This document shows, one piece after another, positions 32,711-44,195 of a DNA stretch of 64,000 bases. The translations under genes were made by a program, and so were the position numbers. This DNA is from Prochilodus magdalenae (lineage: Eukaryota; Chordata; Actinopteri; Characiformes; Prochilodontidae), in the NCBI GenBank assembly GCA_024036415.1, contig JAMWET010000950.1:1-64000 (forward strand). Reading direction: 5' to 3'. Position 1 is the stretch's first letter, and every line of letters begins with the position of its first letter. A model generated the notes under the pieces. That model searched no databases. It had not been told where the DNA came from and saw nothing but the letters and a program-made list of their open reading frames with translations.

Positions 32711-33615
32711 TTTGGTAGCACTTTACAGATCTGTAATAAGTAGATAATGCTATGGTCATTTTACAGTAACAAATTGTATTTAATCATTAATTAAAAGCCA
32801 ATTTCCTAGTTGTTACTAAATAATAAATCAGAATTATGCTTATTTTATAGTTCTTAACGTATAATAAGTGAGCAATTGTAGTAGTAACACAGCTCTAATG
32901 TAACAGAATAGATTCACCTTGACTATTCCTGGGTAACAATACTCTATTAATGGACTTACACGTGAAGCAGAAGACCATGTTGAACTGATGTTATGACCTG
33001 ATGGACATGTAGTAAGTAAGAAACAAGATGGAAATATTTAAGTTTGTATGGCACTGATTTTTTTTAGCTTCACTGTAATTACTGCCTGTAACTCACACTG
33101 TGTCTAACCATTTCATATTTTATTATTTTATAATAAAATAATATACATACCAGGTAAGAAATAAAACAGAAACAAGTGAATTCGTATTTTACAGCCCTGA
33201 TACCAGGTAATTACAGCAGAACTACGTCACTGATTTATTATACATTATATTTTATTTACATGTACTCATTTATTATTCTCTATTATTATTCATTAAGAAC
33301 TGTAAAATAAGTGGGTAATTTTTAGGTTAATAAAACTTGTTGCTGGTTTTAAATCATTTTATTTCTAAACACTTTTTATGTATTAAGGTGTGCATTTAAT
33401 ATTTAGGAAAGTACTTGTAACTCTATGTGCTGCTATTACATTGCTGCCTTGTTACCACAACAGCTGTTCACTTATTATATATGAAGGACTATAAAATAAG
33501 CAGGTAATTTTTAGGTAAGTACAACTTGTTACAATATATAAAACAAGACGTACCTGTAAAATTACCATATCATTACCTACTTATTAGCGATCTGTAAAGT
33601 AAAGTGCTACCGAAA
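32711..33615. mobile_element. Long MITE with terminal inverted repeats starting TTTGGTAGCACTTTAC
   Basis: The left end TTTGGTAGCACTTTACAGAT then CTGTAATAAGTAG is mirrored at the right, where GATCTGTAAAGTAAAGTGCT then ACCGAAA is its inverted complement. The inverted similarity extends into subterminal TTACCTACTTATTA-type words. About 905 bp, no transposase frame, AT-rich interior. A non-autonomous DNA element. Confidence 0.7.
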
Positions 33616-33667
33616 GTTTTATAGTCAATTTAACTTTAAATCACCTTGTGTTGTTTTAAGCGTGAAA

Positions 33668-33716
33668 GCAGGTAACTAGTACAGGTAACTAGTGCAGGTA
33701 ACTAGTATAGGTAACA
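33668..33716 (+). repeat. Tandem repeat, 13-bp unit AGGTAACTAGTAC
   Basis: About 3.6 near-identical copies of a 13-bp unit just beyond the long MITE. Confidence 0.8.
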
Positions 33717-33719
33717 TTA

Positions 33720-36700
33720 GTTATATCAGCATATTGCGTATGTGTGATCATCATGGTGCCTTACTGTAAAGTGGAAAATCAGAGCAGAGCTAATCAGTAT
33801 ATTCAAGAGCTTAGCAAAAAAGAGAAAACAGTTTCATTTTATTCCAGGACCAAACCACAGATGTGTAAAACCTCATTTGTGCATGTTTCGGAGTACACAT
33901 AGCTTTTAGGTAGACAGCAAAAAACAAGTGTTGCATTCTGTGCATTCACCCTGCATTCTGTGACTCCTTACTGGAAATAATATTAAGTTTATAATCAACA
34001 AGCCTTTTGTTATGCAAACAAAAATATCTGTGTAGTTTCAGAAAGTGTAAATCAGTAGCCCATCTCCTCGTATGGCACAGCCAATTGTAAGTTGGTAACT
34101 GCAACCACTCAGCTAGGGTTTGGTAAAGTGGGTAAAGATTTTGATTGTACTGTGGATGGTGTAAAACCTTGTACTGGTTAACAAAAGCAGGGCCACTGCT
34201 AGTAGGCCCATCCTTACCACCCCAAATTGCTTGTAACATGTTTGTCACTAGTTCTCACTATATAACAGTAGGTAATAAAGAAGATGAAAAAGACCGGATA
34301 GTTAGCTACACTAATATCAACACAGTGGTTAATTACCTTTAATTTACATCTTGCTGTGGGAAGGTAGCTAACAACCAATGATCATTTAGCCATTGGTAAT
34401 GTACAGAAATGAAGTTAGCAGACTTGTTTTTTCTTTTCTTTCTGTTTTTAGAAGATGGCAATGACTTGTATTTGTGTTTCTATTCCAGAATGTGTTCATT
34501 TCCTGTTTGTAATATTTCTGTTACTGTAGCCACAGAAGTTAAGATAAATGGTAGTGATAAGTGATTGTACTTTATCATGTTACTCCTGGTGTCATACCCT
34601 TACAGTGTATAAGCTAATTTCTCTGAAGAGTAAACTCTTGTCATCCAAATTTGAAGATTTAGGAGTTCATAGTTTAGCTTTGTTGTGAAGATCAGGTTCA
34701 GACAGCTGACTCAAGACTCAAGCTAAAAAATCTGAAATGGATCTCAGACTGAAGACTTAGGCAGATATGAGTCTGAAAGCATCTTTCACAATCAAGTATC
34801 AAAACTGAGCATCACAAGTGCTGCACCCTTTGAAGAATTCTTTGAAGCAAGGAACACCTGTAATCTCAGAGACATTCATGTGGATTAAACGTATGATGGA
34901 TGTATCTGTAGAGGTATTTCTCAGTTCTCCAGACACTGAGAACCCTAAGAACCACAGCTATACAGATTGCTAAGCCATATCAAACAGTTAATCAAAGCCA
35001 ACGTCCTTCTTAAAGGCCTAAAGAAGGTATGCACCTATATGCAGGAAGGAAGGGGCTTACACATCCTATGTTGTCCTGATTGTTCATCGCTGATTGAAAT
35101 GCTGCCATGTATAGTGTGCCCCTATTTTGAAGTCTTTGAAATGGCCACCTAAGCAGTGTTTTTAGTAAAAGTGTATTTTGCATGCTAAACTCTATGCAGG
35201 TCACTATTATTGGAATCATTTTCAGCTCAGACGTTTTGGTGAGACCCACTGATATACTGGATGAGGAATTTGTCATTACTCCAACAAACATAAATGAGAG
35301 CCAACACATTCTCCTCTGAAACACACCCAGTCAGGACATACTTAGTCTTTTCAGTCTGGCTAAAGTGTCTGTCTAGTCCAAATGGAGTAGCTACAACATT
35401 TTTTCATGGTGATGATGCCAGGAAAGAAGCTCCTTGATAATATCATCGTCCTGTGGGCTTACTGTTAAAAGGTCATCGCGTCCTAGTAGCTTTATGTTTA
35501 CGTCAGTTAAAGAAAAATCTTATGCGAAATTAGGTTTCAGTGTAAACAGTGCCAGTGCAGATGATTAACCCTTAAACGTCTAAAGCTGCTGTGCTATGAA
35601 TTATGAACTTATGGAAAACCAGAGGTTTGGGGAAAGGCCACACCTGTAACTCTTTGTCACTTACTACATCCTATAAATACTTTCCATTTACTCCTTCTTC
35701 TCACAACAGTCTTTCATCCCCAAAACCTCCTCTTCTCATCCAGTGTCTCCAAGACCAGCACTCCTTAGAAGATGAACAGGAGTGGAGGGGTCGGCCTTCT
35801 AGCAACCCACAAAGCCACTCAGAACTCCAGGCCAAGTTCCTCAGAGTAAATCTTACTCCCAACAGATATAATGAAAAGCTGGTGACTACATATGATCCAT
35901 AATTACCTGGAATTACATCTCTCTGCATTAACTTACTTTAACCATTAGGAAGTTTATATCCTTCTTTCGTAAAGTATGCAGTGGACGATACAGGAGGGTT
36001 AACCCTTTCCACACACCTCTAACTAGCACAGAGTTTTAGTGCCTTCAATGAACACAGCTGTTTCATACAGTAAACTGAGGTGGACTAAATACTGTGGTAT
36101 GAACCATGAACCAGACTTCAGACTTTTTGGCTTGTAATTTAATGCATGTCCACTAGGAGGCATCCACTATGTGAAGAGACCTTATGACTGTGACAGCAGA
36201 AAGTGCAGGGGATCTTGGATGACCCATCCTGTGAAGCGTGGATAATTACGTATTTGAAAAATATCAGGGCCCTCTGAGGTTTACCAGGATGAATCAGTGT
36301 TTGAGATATCATATAAATCTAAGCCATAATTAAAATGGAATATGCAGCAGCAAAAACATTATTTTATTCCAGGAAATGCATTAAAGCTCCTTTGCCAGTT
36401 ACAGAGACATCCATGTCAAGAATCTAGGCTCTCTCTACAGCTCGCAGGTATGAGAGATGTCCAAAAATATCTGTTCCTAGACATGTTCATCACTCTGAAC
36501 TGTGCCATGAGGCGATGTGACTTTGCCAAGCAGCACATCAAATAAAAAAGCACATCAGCAAAGTTAACCGACTATGAGCATCAGCCAGTCATGAGCCCAC
36601 TTTGACCCCTGAAATAGCTCTACAACAGCTGATCCTTACTGTGTGCGCATACACACTCAGAGTGTGGCATGCACACACCATCACAAATACAGACATACAC

Positions 36701-38070
36701 TGTGTGAACAGTGCTGTCACAACGCCTCTCTGTTTGCTTGTAGAGATGAAATCAGAATCACTATCATCAACTGTCTACATTGTCCGCCAGGAGCCGGCAT
36801 GCTATCAAGGGAATGTGATATAATTCAGTAATTAACTCTAAACACCGTTCAAGCAAATTATCTCACTGGCATTACTAAACCTCAGTCTGCCCCAGCGCAA
36901 TGTCATTTCTCAATAACTGTATTAATATGAAAATGAATTAATGTTTATAGCCTACACAAACACTACTGGACTGTTTCCTGGGGTTACAGAGATTAATCCT
37001 AATACCAGACCACATTTTCCTGTCAGTGCAAATCTCCCTTCAGAGTGCTGTGTAGTCCAGGACTAACCGTAACCCCAGTTCTGAAAACTAACCCTATGTG
37101 TCTGAATGTTTGCAGACATCTGCTTGTCCAATGTTTCAACTGAAACCAGAGATAACAATTAGGGATGCCTGATATAGGAATTGTGATTCCGATATCCATT
37201 GCTGCATATGTACATATCTGGCAATGCATACATACATATATAAACCGTGGAAAACGGGTCTGACCTGGATTAGCATTAGAGAGAGACATTTATTTCTGCA
37301 GGGCTTTTTCATCCAGTAAAATTAATAAAGGCATCTCCAAAATAGAAACTTTATAAATCTTATTAGAAGTTCGTGTCAGAGGATTTTTTATCCTATGCCA
37401 TTTTTGAGCATTTCTATTGGCCAATTCATCATGGAATTTCACAGAGTGTAAAGGGCATGTGCTGAACTCAGCATACACAGAAAACCAAAATCTAAACATA
37501 GTTGAGTCAGGGTTGAATCTGAACATCTGTCGATGCTGAGAATTGTTTGATAACAGTATGACTTAGATATCATCAGCATTATTACTTAATATTAATATTA
37601 CTATTAATAAACAGCCCCCTTTGACTGCATTCAGCCACAACAGCGTAATGCCATAGTTACAGGATAGAGATCCACCGCTCCAGAGAATGCCGCTCCACTG
37701 CTCCACAGCTCACTACTGGGGACCTTCACACCCCTCTACTGATGTTGGATGATCAGTTCTGGATCACGACCACCAATCCAACTCAGATAGTTGATGGCGC
37801 TCTATCCAGAGAACGCGGTTCTGCTGCTCGACAGACCAAAATTAGCCGTCCCCGGGGTTTGGGCATGGTGATGTGCGTGCATGTGCAACTGCTCCAGCAT
37901 CAGTACTTATGGGTAATGAAATCAAACACACTGTGTGTGGAAGTATGCCAGGAGTGGACTTAGAACTGACTGGTTAGAAGAAGCGTCTGGACACTTTGTG
38001 AATTCAGTGAGGTTTTGGGTCAGAGCTGTTCCAGGAGGTGGACGAGCGTCGCTGTGTGGCTGGTCACAGG
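33720..38070. other. Intergenic, no supported gene
   Basis: No recognised coding exon. A plus-strand frame at 35603-35902 follows a TATAAAT near 35673 but has no family resemblance. A short CTAACC-type patch lies at about 37060-37095. Other frames are short and compositionally random. Confidence 0.4.
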
Positions 38071-38077
38071 TAGAGGC

Positions 38078-38084
38078 TTATAAG
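38078..38084 (+). promoter_or_regulatory. Candidate TATA box (TTATAAG)
   Basis: TTATAAG lies in GAGGCTTATAAGCGCTCGAC, at the 5' edge of a GC-richer patch with a splice donor about 200 bp downstream. The spacing would place a start near 38110. Confidence 0.35.
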
Positions 38085-38109
38085 CGCTCGACAGCAGCGG
38101 GAGAAGCGT

Positions 38110-38289
38110 CTCTGCTCCCGCTCCAATCCCACCCATCGCTCTCAGCACAAGCCCAGCTTTACTTTACATACCACTCAGGGCTGGATACAGCACGCACCCG
38201 GGAGAAAGCACCAGCCGAGCCCACTGAAACAACTTTACTGCACAGGGAACCCAATCTGAGCGAGGAAGACTGCATCAGACCTGTTCATG
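38110..38289 (+). other. Candidate 5' untranslated first exon of the sulfotransferase gene
   Basis: A GC-enriched stretch after a possible TATA box ends in TTCATG followed by GTAAGA at 38290, a strong donor. It has the same strand as the sulfotransferase gene, and the next good acceptor on that strand is the CAG at 44163-44165. CHST1-type genes commonly have non-coding leader exons with long introns. It could also start an unrelated non-coding transcript. The 152-aa frame across it has no homology I recognise. Confidence 0.35.
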
Positions 38290-38399
38290 GTAAGAGTCGC
38301 GCTCGCCATCCTTCGCTCACCGACACGCTTTATCAGTGTATTGTAGCCTTGCAGCGCCGTGTGGACAGTCCGAGCCGGACTGAGGCTCTTTAAAGCCGC

Positions 38400-40890
38400 T
38401 AGTTTCTTCACTTCCTCAGTTTGTGCGTGTAGGATAGTTTCAGTGTGCAGATTACAGCCAGTACAAACAGCCTGAGCAGGCGAGGAGAAGCTGAGCGACT
38501 GCGAGACAGCCAGACTAAACAACGAAGAGAAAGACAGAGCAGCTGACGCCTTAAAACATGCAACACCGGTGACTTAACGCATAGTTCAGATCCAGTTTAA
38601 ATCCCGTTCCACCTTAAACGATGCAGCAGTTTCATCCCGCCGTCAACTGTGCGTGCAATCCTACAGAACGTTGCAAGTGATAAAGAAGAAATGAGTGGAT
38701 GAGAAGGAGGAATGCTGGTAGATACGATCTCTAACAGTACAGACTCCAGCGTGTTTTTGAGAGCTGGCGTTGAGCATCACAGTACTGGATGTCTATTACT
38801 TGTGAACTGGTTACCTTCCGTCCTGATGTACAAGAGCTCTACACATGACTGTTAGAGACTGAGAACATGTAAACAGTGTACTTGACATTTTTAGCTGTGG
38901 GATTACTCTCTGAAATGCACCTTACTAGAGAACTTGCCCACTCAGAGCTGTTCACAGTCGTGACAGGAACCAGGCATTGGTAATTCATCCAGAACTTAAA
39001 CAGCACTTAAGCAGCAATTGTGCATTGAATAGTTCAAGTGTGTGTTCTCTCTAAAAGATCTTCAATCAGAAAATCAACAAAAATATGAATATGAGCAGAC
39101 GAGCACAAACTTAGCACACGACTGTACGTAAGAACTAGAGTGGTCTCTAAGGTTTAAATATATTATCTGTGAACACAGCAGCCAACAAATACATATTATT
39201 TCAGACCTGCTGGTGGTGGAGAAGTGCGAGCAGGCTGTTGATAGATCATTATTTTACATTCTGCTACATTACATATAAAGACACGTGTAGGTTCACTGAT
39301 CTTGAATAATAAATACAATCGCTATATTTACATTGTTGGTGTCATAACTCCTGGCTCCCATGTCCACCACTGTACGTTTCTCTAAAAGCCATTTTACATC
39401 AAACCACTCTGAATGACTTTGTTTACATCAGTTTTGGAAAAATATGGTGGAATTCACATGGATTTCTTTATTGCATTACAACCACTAGAACTTCTAGTCT
39501 AATCTGTTTTTGTGTGTCTCTATAGCAGTAACCTGTTCAGTGCAGCAAATTGATATGTGTGTTTTAATTATGCTGATTTTTAATGTATTGATGAGGCTCA
39601 GTAAAGAAACCAATAAGTGCAAATTTCCAGCTGCTAGTAGATATTTCAAGTCGCAGCTCTGCCATGAAAATATCAGATGTAAACAGTTTGCAGAACAATG
39701 CTGACATTTTTGCTATAAATGATATTAAAAGTAGCAAGTGGTTAAAGCTATATATGTGATTGTGTTGACTGGTGGCTGTTGGTTGTTCTTAGGTTCGTAG
39801 GTGTCCTTGATTAAGATATTCCTTCATTCAGCATTCTGACCCGGCTTGTGGTGGCAGAGATGTCTTAGTAAAATTAGCCAAATGCAAAATTTATTCAGTT
39901 CCAGTGTTAATAACAATATTTAGTAGATGTTTCAATAAGCACCAATAATAATGACCTACATTGTTATTGTTGTTGTGGCATAACTCAGTTTTGAAGAGTT
40001 GCTCATATCTCATTAGAGACTGAAAGGCTATAACAATTAATGGAACTCTTCTGATTTAGCTGTGGTTTTCTGCCAGAGGTGGTGCAAGTGCAACGCACAA
40101 TACATAATCCCTGTGTGCCTACACGTTGAGATCTAACACCAAAAAAAGTCACATAAGGACTTGACGTGATAGAGTCAGTAATGCAAAGACCTAATTCCCG
40201 TAGAAGGTGTTCAGGACTCATGGAACCACTGTTGCATTTGTAACTAGCATTCTGTTTTATTCTTACTGACTGCCAGAGGCAGGATGAGAATCACAAAGTC
40301 ACAAGGAATGGCACTCACCTGAAGTGACACTGAGATAGCCCCAGGTAGCACTGCCAAGCTTGAAGGACAAACTAACTTTGTAGATCAAAGAGAATATTCA
40401 AGGTGATGCCCAGGTACCTGATTTACAGACACCTTTCAGCACTTGGTATAGAAAACTCTGGACGGGGCGACAACAGCAAATCCGGTTGCATCTGCAGGGT
40501 CAGATGCAACATCACCTCCACCACCCAGTGTGAAAGTCTTTGTTTTTGATCCTGTTCTTGTCACTGTAGCAGACAATTGTTTGGTAATCCCAGTGAATGG
40601 CAACGGTCAAGATCACAAAGTGCCTCAAAGTCTGAAACACAACAGAGAACAGCAAGAATCTTGCTCGTCTGTGAAGAAAGTCGATTCAATACACTGATTT
40701 ACATTTAGAAGGGGATAAGATAAGACCTAAGGCAAAAGGTCGAAAGGCAGACTTGATGCCACTTGAAATTCACTTGAGGCCCATTTATGAGAGACAAATG
40801 CTGGACCACCAAAGAAATGTAATGCCAAGGGCAAATTCCATGGCATTCCACTGCACCTTTAGTAAAGGGGCTGACTGAATTATGTTCATC
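38400..40890. other. Probable leader intron DNA, nothing recognised
   Basis: No exon with recognisable similarity, and no clear repeat, between the candidate leader exon and the Tc1 fragment. Confidence 0.35.
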
Positions 40891-40959
40891 CAGGGGATTT
40901 CACCTTTGCCACAAAAGTCAGTTCCTGTCCTAAAATGTCTGTCCTGCTAGATCTGCCCC

Positions 40960-41250
40960 GGTCAACTGCAAGTGCTATTATTGTGAAATGGCAGTGTGGA
41001 GTATCAACAACACCTCAACCATGACGCAAACTCACAGAGCCAGACTACAGAAGGGCAACAGTCCAAACTGCCTCTGAAAGCTGCATCAGCACAAGAACTG
41101 TGTGTTGGGAGCTTTATGACATGGGTTTCCATGTCCAAGCAACTTCACACAAGCCTGTGTTTAAAATGCACAGTGGCGACTCTCTGCTTGACCACCTCCC
41201 TGTAGAAGGGTACTTATTGCAAAGACAGTCAGGTGAAATCATTCATCAGC
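40960..41250 (+). pseudogene. Highly decayed Tc1-like transposase fragment
   Basis: Across shifting frames the plus strand still reads an STRTV..ELYDMGFH..ATSHKP segment, the Tc1 transposase signature STRTVRREL--MGFHGRAAAHKP. Stops and frameshifts occur on both sides. It appears distinct from the four-copy family described elsewhere in the window. Confidence 0.5.
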
Positions 41251-41957
41251 AGTCATAAGTTTACCCATCACCTTGGTGTGCTTGTGCTCTACTGGGTACA
41301 GAGTTAAGCAATGCTGCCACATCTGAAACGGATGAAGTTGCTGTCATCATGTTTAAAACATGTAAGAGAATGAGGAATGTGAGGGGGTTGCCAAGTCTGA
41401 CATAAGAAAGGCCAAGAATGTCTTGGGAATCACTGACGCCATCATTGAGTGTGCAATAAGCCTATGAAATTTATAGTCTGATTTGGAGAAGAGAGATTCC
41501 TCTACGAGTCTGTGTTCAGCCTCGGGCTTAACTTGTGCTCCAGAGTGTCTGACACATACGTAGCCAATGGCTCAAGTATGAGAATCTTCACACCATTTTC
41601 TTTCAGCACTCACATATATCTGATGAATAACCTTGAGGCTATCAATTAGCTATGTGGTGCTGATATGCCAGACCTTGGAAAGCAAACCTTCAGCAACTGG
41701 AAATGGTTCCTAACCCAGTGTCCCCTGCCTTGCCCTGGATGCGTTGGAGCAGAGAAAAGAGGCATAACCTTCATGGTCCATATGTGTTTAAGGTCAGCAA
41801 TGAAACTGCAGTCTGTAACCCTGATTATTGCAGCAACGGGGGGATGGTAGGGAAGTAATCGGAAGACATAGATTTCACTTTCAACCTTACTCTACTGGAC
41901 ACGGCTAGCAGAGCTCTTAGGGCCACAGCCTCAGACACCTTCCATGCTTATATATAG

Positions 41958-42069
<112 letters not shown>

Positions 42070-42180
42070 CATCACATGTCATGTGCCTGCTTTGCTAGGT
42101 CAAGATCCTGACCCCTTGCAGGTGCACGAAGACCATCCACAAATAATACAAATAATAATACGCTTTTAATGTATATAAAA

Positions 42181-43075
42181 TACACTCATCATCAAAAAAA
42201 TAGTTGCACTCAGAAGGAAACAGTCAACAGGAATTGGCAGGTTTGACATCATGAGACATGCAAATGTTTCATGCTCTGCCATGTACGTTACGTAAACAAG
42301 GATTACCAACCATTAACACTGTATCTGACTGATTATGTAAGGCTCTCCTGTTGCACATGCTTTCCATTCTGACTCGAGCTGTTGTGTGAAATCAAAGTAT
42401 GCCACAGAGAAGAGTTTGATAGGGCTCTCATCGTAGGGCTGCGGGATGGTCTTGTTAATGTATTGTGCGGCATACAGGTCATGCAGATACTACCATAGCA
42501 GGCTGTTGGTGTTGGCAGGTGGAAGATAGCGTGCATCAGTAACATGAAGGATATGGGAAACCTACACAACCACAGAGATGGGAGAACTTATGGATTTCTG
42601 ACATACATGGAGTGATGCAACACCCATGATTGTGGACATGCAGTGAGCAGTGAAGCCCAACATGAGTCATGTTACATGAGGCTATTGCGATGACTACCCT
42701 TAACACCACATCAACGTCACCAAAGACATTATAATGGTGAAGTGGTGTCGTGCCAAACTCTAATGGAGTTGCTCAGAATGGCAGTTCTTCAGTGATGAGT
42801 CCCAACAAATCCATATGTGGAGGCATCATGGTCAGTGCCAAGATGACAAGTTTGTTGTCCCGTGTTACATGTCTAGAAGGCCTGGTGTCATCAGCCTTCT
42901 ACCCCTGCCGCAAAATCTTCAGGAACTGGTGGATGGCTTATCAAGGACACCATTAGTAACCTCTACAACCACATGCTGAGACATCTGGCATTTTGTGTTA
43001 GCAAACATGGCGGTTTGATGCTATACTGCAAGACACTACTTCTGTAGGTATAGCTCAGTAATTATTGCTCATATT
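42181..43075 (+). mobile_element. Tc1/mariner-like element retaining the N-terminal helix-turn-helix region (copy 3 of 4)
   Basis: The left inverted repeat is TACACTCATCATCAAAAAAA then TAGTTGCACTCAGAAGG. At 42405-42480 the plus strand encodes EFDRALIVGLRDG, like the DNA-binding start of Tc1-type transposases (EF-RG-IVGLR--G). The middle (42620-42960) has the AGTGAGCAGTGAAGCCCAAC and GTTTGTTGTCCCGTG blocks seen in other copies. The end near 43030-43060 (ACTTCTGTAGGTATAGCTCA) matches the C-terminal part of the 52-kb copy. Stops and frameshifts disable it, and the right inverted repeat is not found. Confidence 0.7.
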
Positions 43076-43975
43076 TATCATCAGTTATTTATTATTTATT
43101 TAATTATATGTAATTAAAATATAAACATTATATATTAAACATCATTTATATGCTGTATTAAAAACATGAATATATCAGTTTTATGTTTCATGTATCGGGG
43201 CTTGTTCATTTCCATTTCAAATATATTGATTCTATGTGTAGCACAAACACATGCTATGTCACACCAAAGGCAAAAACCATGCCATATTTTTCAAGGACCA
43301 CAATTAAAGTGTATTATCATAGGTAAGTGTAAGACATCATGCATCTTTTCACATTTCTAGTTCAGACATATTTTATTTTTTATTCTCTACCCTTCTTTTA
43401 TAATTCTTCCTCAGAGGTTTCCGGATTAAGCATGTTTATTTTGCTTTCTTTAAGGATAAAATCAAACCTTGATTTAAATGTATTGCATCACAGTGTTTGA
43501 TTTTCACTGGCCACAGGCACTTCTAAAAGGTCAGGAGGTCAGGAGATATTTACAGTAAAAACAAAGGAGAAAGAATAAAAGAGAAATGGGGGAAAAGCGG
43601 TGGATGGCAGTTTTCTCTGTAATTTCCGATGACTGACAGAACTAGTTCTTGATTGTCATGGTTGATGTGTTCCTGTTTTGTCAAATGGGAGCATTTCTGA
43701 GCTTTCTGTGTGCTTGCAGATGGAGATAAAGGCATTCTTTCCCTCCTATGCACCTCCTCCTGCACCTAGTGTTCGGCAGTTAGATTGCTGAAAAAGTGGA
43801 CTAATGAGAAACCTTTGATGTCAGCTTTTAACCACCCGTGCCTGCAGTGGAAAGAAAGATGTTAAAGTGTTGTTTTTAAAGAGCAGCAGCCATCACTGCT
43901 CACCAAAGAGCCAGTATAGCTGTGCAGGCTAATCATCTTTGTTTTAAAAGGTTTATAGCAGAGAGCAAGACAGGG

Positions 43976-44099
43976 TGGGCTACTCTAGTCCTGGAGGGCT
44001 GGAGACCAGCACAGCTTGGTGATTTGTCTGCTGTAATACACATACTAAACCTGGTAATTAAGTGCTGAGTTAAATCAGAACAGTTTCTGCAGTGCCTAC
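43976..44099 (+). repeat. MITE fragment, CTAGTCCTGGAGGGCTGGAG type
   Basis: GGGCTACTCTAGTCCTGGAG then GGCTGGAGACCAGCACAGCT and CTGGTAATTAAGTGCTGAG resemble a widespread fish MITE whose ends read TGG-C-A-CCTGGTCCTGGAGGGC. Only part of it is present; its right side runs into the hairpin described separately. Confidence 0.55.
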
Positions 44100-44149
44100 C
44101 TTTAACCACTGGCCCTATACAGGGTTAGAAGTAGGCACTGCAGAAACTG
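44081..44149 (+). repeat. Perfect 19-bp inverted repeat (hairpin) before a 3' splice site
   Basis: CAGTTTCTGCAGTGCCTAC at 44081-44099 is exactly complementary to GTAGGCACTGCAGAAACTG at 44131-44149. Inner bases (CTTTAACC / GGTTAGAAG) extend the stem with a bulge and leave a loop of about 14 bases. It ends 16 bp before the CAG at 44163-44165 that opens the first coding exon of the sulfotransferase. Part of the left arm may belong to the adjoining MITE. Confidence 0.85.
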
Positions 44150-44195
44150 AGTGCTTTGTTTCTCAGACTGGAGGAGGAAGGGACGGCGGGCCAGT

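Noticed and set aside
37935..38393. 152-aa frame across the candidate leader exon
   Set aside because: It runs through a good splice donor at 38290 and has no similarity; its length is explained by the higher GC content.
42333..42569. 78-aa reverse frame
   Set aside because: The opposite strand encodes the Tc1-like transposase helix-turn-helix segment, so this frame is a shadow.
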